Shown here one piece after another: positions 58,906 through 64,000 of a stretch of 64,000 nt of DNA. The DNA lies in assembly GCF_001280015.1 (NCBI RefSeq), contig NZ_LGDV01000177.1, forward strand, positions 1 to 64,000, in the 5' to 3' direction. The notes beneath the pieces were generated by a model. It did not search any database and had not been told where the DNA came from. It saw only the letters and a program-made list of their open reading frames with translations. How positions within the stretch are numbered: the first letter of the stretch is position 1; each line of letters opens with the position of its first letter. The position numbers were made by a program, and so were the translations under genes. The DNA is from Streptomyces sp. MMG1121 (GTDB taxonomy: Bacteria; Actinomycetota; Actinomycetes; Streptomycetales; Streptomycetaceae).

Positions 58906-61236
58906 ATGCATCACCCCCATGACCCCTACGTCCGCGTCCGCGGCGCCCGTGAGCACAATCTCAAGGGCGTCGACGTCGACATCCCGCGGGACGTCCTGGC
59001 CGTGTTCACCGGTGTGTCCGGCTCGGGGAAGTCGTCGCTGGCGTTCGGCACGATCTACGCCGAGGCCCAGCGGCGGTACTTCGAGTCGGTCGCGCCGTAC
59101 GCGCGCCGGCTGATCCACCAGGTCGGCGCGCCCAAGGTCGGGGAGATCAGCGGGCTGCCGCCCGCGGTCTCGCTGCAGCAGCGCCGTTCGTCCCCGACCT
59201 CCCGGTCCTCGGTGGGCACGGTCACCAACCTCTCCAACTCCCTGCGCATGCTGTTCTCGCGTGCCGGGGACTATCCGGCCGGCGCGGAGCGCCTCGACTC
59301 GGACGCGTTCTCGCCCAACACGGCGGCCGGTGCGTGCCCGCAGTGCCACGGCCTCGGCCAGGTGCACGAGACCTCCGAGGAACTGCTGGTCCCGGATCCC
59401 GCGCTGTCCGTGCGCGACGGCGCGATCGCCGCCTGGCCGGGCGCCTGGCAGGGCAAGAACCTGCGGGACGTCCTCGACGCGCTCGGCCACGACGTGGACC
59501 GGCCCTGGCGCGAACTGCCCGCCGAACAGCGCTCGTGGATCCTGTTCACGGACGAGCAGCCGGTCGTCACCGTCCATCCGGTACGGGACGCCGACCGCAT
59601 CCAACGCCCTTACCAGGGCACGTACATGAGCGCGCGCCGGTACGTGCTGAAGACCTTCTCGGACACCAAGTCGCAGACGCTGCGGGCGAAGGCGGAGCGT
59701 TTCCTGACCAGTGCGCCGTGTCCGGTGTGCGGGGGCAGCCGGCTGCGGCCCGAGGCGCTCGCGGTGACCTTCGGCGGCCGGACCATCGCCGAACTGGCCG
59801 CGCTGCCGCTGACCGACCTGGCCAGGCTGCTCGACGGCCGCGACGAGACCGCCCGGGTACTGACCGAGGACCTCAAGTCCCGGATCGCGCCCGTCGTCGA
59901 ACTGGGCCTCGGCTACCTCGGCCTCGACCGGCCCACCCCCACCCTCTCGGCGGGCGAGCTGCAACGGCTGCGACTCGCCACGCAGTTGCGCTCCGGGCTG
60001 TTCGGCGTGGTGTACGTCCTGGACGAGCCGTCCGCCGGACTGCACCCGGCGGACACCGAGGCCCTGCTGACCGTGCTGGACCGGCTGAAGGCCGCCGGCA
60101 ACTCGGTGTTCGTGGTGGAGCACCATCTGGAGGTGGTGCGCGGCGCCGACTGGCTGGTGGACGTCGGCCCCGGCGCGGGTGAGCACGGCGGGCGGGTGCT
60201 GTACAGCGGGCCGCCGGCCGAGCTGGCGTCGGTCGAGGGGTCGGCGACGGCCGCGTTCCTCTTCGACGAGTCCCCCGGCCCGGCGCGTCAGGTCCGCGAG
60301 CCGCACGGCTGGTTGACGGTGGGACCGGTCACCCGGCACAACCTGCGCGCGGTGACGGCCCGTTTCCCGCTCGGCGCGTTCACCGCCGTCACCGGGGTCT
60401 CCGGTTCCGGGAAGTCCACGCTCATCGGCGAGTTGACGCAGGAGCTGGACGGGGTGGAGCGGCTGGTCCGGGTCGACCAGCGGCCGATCGGACGGACCCC
60501 GCGCTCCAACCTGGCCACCTACACCGGCCTGTTCGACGTGGTCCGCAAGGTGTTCGCGGGCACCGAGGAGGCGCGATCGCGCGGCTACGGCGTCGGACGG
60601 TTCTCCTTCAACGTGCCCGGGGGACGCTGCGAGACCTGCCAGGGCGAGGGGTTCGTCAGCGTCGAGCTGCTGTTCCTGCCGAGCACGTACGCGCCGTGCC
60701 CGGACTGCGGCGGCGCCCGCTACAACCCCGAGACGCGCCAAGTGGCGTACCGGGGGCGGGACATCGCCGACGTGCTCGATCTGACGGTGGAGGCCGCGGC
60801 GGAGTTCTTCGCCGACGTCCCCGCCGCCGCCCGGAGCCTGTCCACGCTGCTCGACGTGGGCCTCGGCTATCTGCGGCTCGGGCAGCCGGCGACCGAGCTG
60901 TCCGGCGGCGAGGCCCAGCGGATCAAGCTGGCGAGCGAGCTGCAGCGCGGGCGGCGCGGCCACACCCTGTACCTGCTCGACGAGCCGACCACCGGACTGC
61001 ACCCGGCGGATGTGGAAGTGCTGATGGACCGGCTGCACGGGCTGGTCGACGCCGGGCACACGGTCGTGGTGGTCGAGCACGACATGACGGTCGTGGCGGG
61101 CGCCGACTGGGTGATCGACCTGGGCCCCGGCGGTGGCGACCGGGGTGGCCGCATCGTGGCGTCCGGTCCCCCGGAGCGGGTGGCCCGGTCGGCGGACAGC
61201 GCCACGGCGCCGTACCTGGCACGGGTCATGCCCTGA
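58906..61236 (+). CDS. UvrA-like ABC ATPase (UvrA2 type)
   Basis: 776 aa, about 170 shorter than UvrA and without a recognisable UvrB-binding insertion. Two ABC halves: Walker [16 protein letters not shown] and [14 protein letters not shown]; signatures [15 protein letters not shown] and [15 protein letters not shown]; Walker [15 protein letters not shown] and [13 protein letters not shown]. Cys-rich zinc modules: [27 protein letters not shown] and CPDCGG. This is the group called UvrA2, linked to resistance to intercalating drugs. Starts 33 bp after the MT0933-like gene. The UvrB and UvrC genes are not here. Confidence 0.93.
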   Translation: MHHPHDPYVRVRGAREHNLKGVDVDIPRDVLAVFTGVSGSGKSSLAFGTIYAEAQRRYFESVAPYARRLIHQVGAPKVGEISGLPPAVSLQQRRSSPTSRSSVGTVTNLSNSLRMLFSRAGDYPAGAERLDSDAFSPNTAAGACPQCHGLGQVHETSEELLVPDPALSVRDGAIAAWPGAWQGKNLRDVLDALGHDVDRPWRELPAEQRSWILFTDEQPVVTVHPVRDADRIQRPYQGTYMSARRYVLKTFSDTKSQTLRAKAERFLTSAPCPVCGGSRLRPEALAVTFGGRTIAELAALPLTDLARLLDGRDETARVLTEDLKSRIAPVVELGLGYLGLDRPTPTLSAGELQRLRLATQLRSGLFGVVYVLDEPSAGLHPADTEALLTVLDRLKAAGNSVFVVEHHLEVVRGADWLVDVGPGAGEHGGRVLYSGPPAELASVEGSATAAFLFDESPGPARQVREPHGWLTVGPVTRHNLRAVTARFPLGAFTAVTGVSGSGKSTLIGELTQELDGVERLVRVDQRPIGRTPRSNLATYTGLFDVVRKVFAGTEEARSRGYGVGRFSFNVPGGRCETCQGEGFVSVELLFLPSTYAPCPDCGGARYNPETRQVAYRGRDIADVLDLTVEAAAEFFADVPAAARSLSTLLDVGLGYLRLGQPATELSGGEAQRIKLASELQRGRRGHTLYLLDEPTTGLHPADVEVLMDRLHGLVDAGHTVVVVEHDMTVVAGADWVIDLGPGGGDRGGRIVASGPPERVARSADSATAPYLARVMP

Positions 61237-61333
61237 ACACCGCCCGTCGTCGGCACGTGCCCAATGCATCGATGCGGTAACCGAGTTGGACCGCCGGGGC
61301 GGCCCATGGGTGATCCTTGACCATAATGAGGCC

Positions 61334-61744
61334 GTGTCCATCTCACCCGAGCGTTCAGGCGACCTCGAACTCGACGACGGCACGCCCGTGCGGTTCTTCC
61401 TCGCCCCCGGGACGGGCGCGGTCCCCGCGGCCGGGCAGCCGGACGACGATCTCCCCGCGGGCATGGGCCGGGTGGTGCCGGTCGGCGCGGGCGGCCGGGC
61501 CGTCGCGAACTTCGCCGCCGACGCGCTGCGCGGCGCACTGCGTCCGATCGGTCCGCTGCTCCAGGAGGTCCACGACGCCGCCACGGCGGTGCCCGAGCCG
61601 CCGACCGAGCTGAGCGTGACCTTCGGCGTACAGGTCGGCCAGGACCTGAAGTTCGGGATCGTCGGCGCCGCCGGGCAGGCGCATCTGACCGTCACCGCCA
61701 GCTGGAAGCCGGCTCCGGACACCGGCACGACCCCCGCGGAGTGA
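61334..61744 (+). CDS. Trypco1 domain protein (CU044_2847 family)
   Basis: 136 aa from GTG 61334. A beta-rich N-terminal part (LELDDGTPVRFFLAPGTGAV) and a C-terminal half (TELSVTFGVQVGQDLKFGIV, GQAHLTVTASWKP) match the Trypsin-co-occurring domain 1 (CU044_2847-like) group, which occurs as a partner of trypsin-fold effectors in the VMAP systems. It ends three bases before the trypsin-VMAP gene, so they are co-transcribed. Confidence 0.85.
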   Translation: MSISPERSGDLELDDGTPVRFFLAPGTGAVPAAGQPDDDLPAGMGRVVPVGAGGRAVANFAADALRGALRPIGPLLQEVHDAATAVPEPPTELSVTFGVQVGQDLKFGIVGAAGQAHLTVTASWKPAPDTGTTPAE

Positions 61745-61747
61745 AGC

Positions 61748-63892
61748 GTGGGCTGGTTCCACATCACGGGGGACGGCGACGACGACCCGTCCCGGTACGT
61801 CGTCACCGTGCGGCGGACCGACGACGGCAGGACGGCGGGCGCGGGGCTCGTCCTCGGCCATGACACGGTGCTGACCTGCGCACATGTCGTCAACGCCGCA
61901 ATGGGCCGGGACATGTTCGACCTCAGGGCACCCGGCACCGAGGACGTGCCCGTCGAGATCCGCGAGCCCACCGCCGGCTCCGTGCGCCACCTCGCCCGGG
62001 TGGCCCACTGGATCCCGCCGCGCGGCCGGGACGGCGGGCCGGTGCGGCCGGGCACCGACGAGTGGCTCGGCGACCTCGCCGTCCTGCGCGTCGACGCCCC
62101 CGCGTCGGGCCTGCCCGGCGGCCCCCGCCAGTCCGCCCTGTCGGTCGGCCAGAAGCTGCACGCGTGGCACGGCACCGGCCGCGACTCCACCGTCGCCCGG
62201 CTCACCGTCGCCGCCCTGCACGGTCCGCACGGCTACGTCGACGGCGCGCCCACCGGCATGGCGGTCGGCCCCGGCTACAGCGGCGGCCCCCTGTGGTGCC
62301 AGGAGGAGAACGCCGTGGTCGGTCTCGTCGCCGGGCATTTCATGCCGGTCGACGCCGCCGGGGAACCGCTCCCGCTCGACTTCCAGAACGTCATCCGGCG
62401 CAGCTGGGTCGTCCCCTGGCAGGCCGTCGAGGCCGAACTGGGCCCCCTGGGCGTGCTGGACCGGGTCCGGCCCGTGCCGCCCGACACCGACGAGCACGCC
62501 TTCGAGCTGCTCGTCGAGGCGATCGAGGACGCGCTCCCCTCGCCCAGCGGGCGCGGCGACTGTGCCCGCCGGCTGGCCCGGCTGTGCGGGGTGGAGCACG
62601 GCAGCGACGTCCGTCCGCCCTGCGCCGAGGACTTCGCCGCGTTCCTGCTGACGCATCCGCGCGCGCTGGCGGCACTGAGCGGGCTGCTGCGCCGGGACGA
62701 TCCGAGGTCCGCCGACCGGATGCTGGCCGCGGGCGCTCTGTCGCGCACCCCCAGGCTGCTGTCCCCGTCCGAGTACGCGGACCTGCGCGGCCGGCTGCGC
62801 GCCCTCGACCCGGCCGCCACCGCACGGTTCTCCGAGGCGGTCCGCGCGGCGTTGCCCCACCTCGCGGCCCAGCCGGGCGGCGACACCGTGGACGCGCTGG
62901 TCGACCGCCTGGAGATCCTCCCGGGGGACGGTCACGCCAGCGGTGACGAGCGCCGGGTGCCCGCGCTGCTGCGGGTGGTGGAGTACGTCGCGGCTCTCGT
63001 CCCCGACATCCAGCGGGCCCGGCTGCGGCTGTGGTCGGACGGGGTGGCCGGCCGGCTCGGCATCGAGCGCTCCGCGCTGGGCGAGCGCCGCTACGACGCC
63101 CATGAGTGGGCGCGTTCGGTGCGCGGACGTACCGCGCGCGGGCGGGTCCTGGTGCAGGTGACGGAGGCCGGGCGGGGCCGGCACCGGCTGCGGATCTGGT
63201 GCGACGAGGGCGCCGGACCCCGGCAGGTGTCGACCCAGAGCCTGCGGACGTACTCCGCGTCCGAGGCGGCCCGCGAGGTGCTGCGCGTCCTGGACTCGCT
63301 CACGCCCCCGCCGGAGGACGAGCGGCCACCGCTGGTGGAGGTGCTCGTGGACCGCGGCGGACTCAACCTGCCCGTCGACGAGTGGGCGGTCCGGGACCCG
63401 GCCGAGCTGGTGCCCGGCGTGCTCGGGGTGGAGTTCCCGCTGGTCGTGCACTGCCCCGAACTCCTGCGCCGCAACGGGCGGTTCCTCTCCCGCTGGCGCA
63501 GCAGATGGAGCCGTCTGGACTCCGGCGGGACGCTCGTCGTCTCCGACCCCGCCGAACAGAGCACGCTCTACTCGCAGCTCGTCAACCAACTCGACACGGT
63601 GCGCGTCTCCGTTGACGTACCGCCCGGTCCGCCCCGGGACGGCATCGTGCAGACCTGCCTGGCCCTGGGCATACCGGTGGTGATGTGGGACCGCGGCGAG
63701 GACGGACCCGCGCACAGCGTCCGGCACATGTCCCGGGTCGCCACCCGGGAGCTGCCCGACGGCGTCCACAGCTACCGGGCGGGCGCCTGGGCCAATCCAC
63801 CCGAGTTCCCCGGCCGTCCGGTCCTCGCCTGGGCCGACGCCGACCGCACCGTCCCTCGTCTGCATCTGTCCGAACCCCAGGAGGGCCCATGA
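61748..63892 (+). CDS. Trypsin-like protease fused to VMAP-type C-terminal region
   Basis: 714 aa from GTG 61748 (GGAG upstream). Residues about 5-230 are a trypsin fold: His in TCAHVV, Asp in LGDLAVLRVD, Ser in GPGYSGGPLWC. Residues about 240-320 (DTDEHAFELLVEAIEDALPS, CARRLARLCG) look like an effector-associated adaptor domain. The C-terminal about 400 residues (LRTYSASEAAREVLRVLDSL, LVEVLVDRGGLNLPVDEWAV, SYRAGAWANPPEFPGRPVLA) match the VMAP-M/VMAP-C region. No signal peptide, so it acts in the cytoplasm. Within VMAP systems such an effector is held off until a MoxR-AAA partner triggers it. The stop overlaps the next gene by four bases. Confidence 0.9.
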   Translation: MGWFHITGDGDDDPSRYVVTVRRTDDGRTAGAGLVLGHDTVLTCAHVVNAAMGRDMFDLRAPGTEDVPVEIREPTAGSVRHLARVAHWIPPRGRDGGPVRPGTDEWLGDLAVLRVDAPASGLPGGPRQSALSVGQKLHAWHGTGRDSTVARLTVAALHGPHGYVDGAPTGMAVGPGYSGGPLWCQEENAVVGLVAGHFMPVDAAGEPLPLDFQNVIRRSWVVPWQAVEAELGPLGVLDRVRPVPPDTDEHAFELLVEAIEDALPSPSGRGDCARRLARLCGVEHGSDVRPPCAEDFAAFLLTHPRALAALSGLLRRDDPRSADRMLAAGALSRTPRLLSPSEYADLRGRLRALDPAATARFSEAVRAALPHLAAQPGGDTVDALVDRLEILPGDGHASGDERRVPALLRVVEYVAALVPDIQRARLRLWSDGVAGRLGIERSALGERRYDAHEWARSVRGRTARGRVLVQVTEAGRGRHRLRIWCDEGAGPRQVSTQSLRTYSASEAAREVLRVLDSLTPPPEDERPPLVEVLVDRGGLNLPVDEWAVRDPAELVPGVLGVEFPLVVHCPELLRRNGRFLSRWRSRWSRLDSGGTLVVSDPAEQSTLYSQLVNQLDTVRVSVDVPPGPPRDGIVQTCLALGIPVVMWDRGEDGPAHSVRHMSRVATRELPDGVHSYRAGAWANPPEFPGRPVLAWADADRTVPRLHLSEPQEGP

Positions 63893-64000
63893 CATCCGCC
63901 GCCGACGCCGACTGGCGCCTGTTCCGAGGCGACGGCGTGCCCCGTGACGTCGCCCTCCCCTCCGCCCCGCCCTGGCGGCGCTTCACCCCGGCGCGCGCCC
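63889..64000 (+). CDS. MoxR-type AAA ATPase, N-terminal fragment (gene continues beyond window)
   Basis: ATG 63889 overlaps the protease stop (ATGA). The 37 visible codons (ADADWRLFRGDGVPRDVALP, SAPPWRRFTPARA) match the usual N-terminal extension (DWRLFRGxGxPH) of the MoxR-like ATPases encoded after trypsin-VMAP genes. The ATPase domain itself lies outside the window, so this rests on the N-terminus and position only. Confidence 0.6.
   Translation, partial: MTSAADADWRLFRGDGVPRDVALPSAPPWRRFTPARA

Noticed and set aside
58666..62205. An 1179-codon minus-strand reading frame
   Set aside because: It is antisense to the MT0933-like gene, UvrA2, Trypco1 and the start of the protease; it has no recognisable domain and its composition is that of a shadow frame.

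Overview
The window is very GC-rich, with strong third-position G/C bias, frequent GTG starts and ATGA stop/start overlaps. Together with the gene families (ergothioneine operon, IclR next to glycerol kinase, many TetR/MarR/LacI regulators, an RsbW-like ATPase, a trypsin-VMAP conflict gene) this points to a Streptomyces or close relative. No species can be named from sequence alone.

Region 1 (1-17.1 kb) is the end of a biosynthetic gene cluster. One uninterrupted minus-strand NRPS frame fills the first 14.16 kb and runs off the left edge. In the window it is C-A-T x4 followed by C and the start of a fifth A domain. The first C domain resembles EntF. A2 carries a threonine-type code and A4 a proline-type code, but A4 has lost about 27 residues including the catalytic A10 lysine motif. 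Upstream on the same strand are an ABC exporter with an HMA-like N-terminal extension and a DUF5132-type protein.

Region 2 (17.1-25.9 kb) looks accessory and eroded. A glutamine-synthetase-like ligase diverges from a coupled PLP decarboxylase-acetyltransferase pair, suggesting an amine pathway. Then come relics: an unknown decayed gene, an ISL3-type transposase tail, a frameshifted small protein and a frameshifted SpoIIE-type phosphatase C-terminus. An intact acyl-CoA dehydrogenase and an RsbW-like ATPase lie among them.

Region 3 (25.9-47.5 kb) is a normal chromosomal mix: IclR-GlpK; an oligopeptide ABC transporter with its two ATPases fused; OsmC; two coupled MarR genes behind a perfect 15-bp tandem repeat; peptide deformylase; a disulfide oxidoreductase and a thioredoxin; LacI; a TetR gene behind three evenly spaced palindromes, followed by a TetX-like flavin monooxygenase; a TetR/FMN-reductase divergent pair with two palindromes; ArsR-like/MFS; and an amidase.

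Region 4 (47.5-64 kb) holds an LRV-repeat protein, a PemK/MazF-like toxin, a TIGR02452 (PARG-like) protein, the egtABCD operon for ergothioneine, a sugar-type binding lipoprotein, dodecin, a HAD phosphatase, a luciferase-like monooxygenase, an MT0933-type antitoxin-like protein and a UvrA paralogue. At the right edge is a Trypco1 / trypsin-VMAP / MoxR-type gene set, which matches known predicted NTP-dependent conflict systems.

Small palindromic insertions of a shared sequence type sit inside coding genes (NRPS A4, DppB-like permease, EgtC tail), with another hairpin insertion in A1. No tRNA, rRNA, CRISPR array or replication origin was seen.
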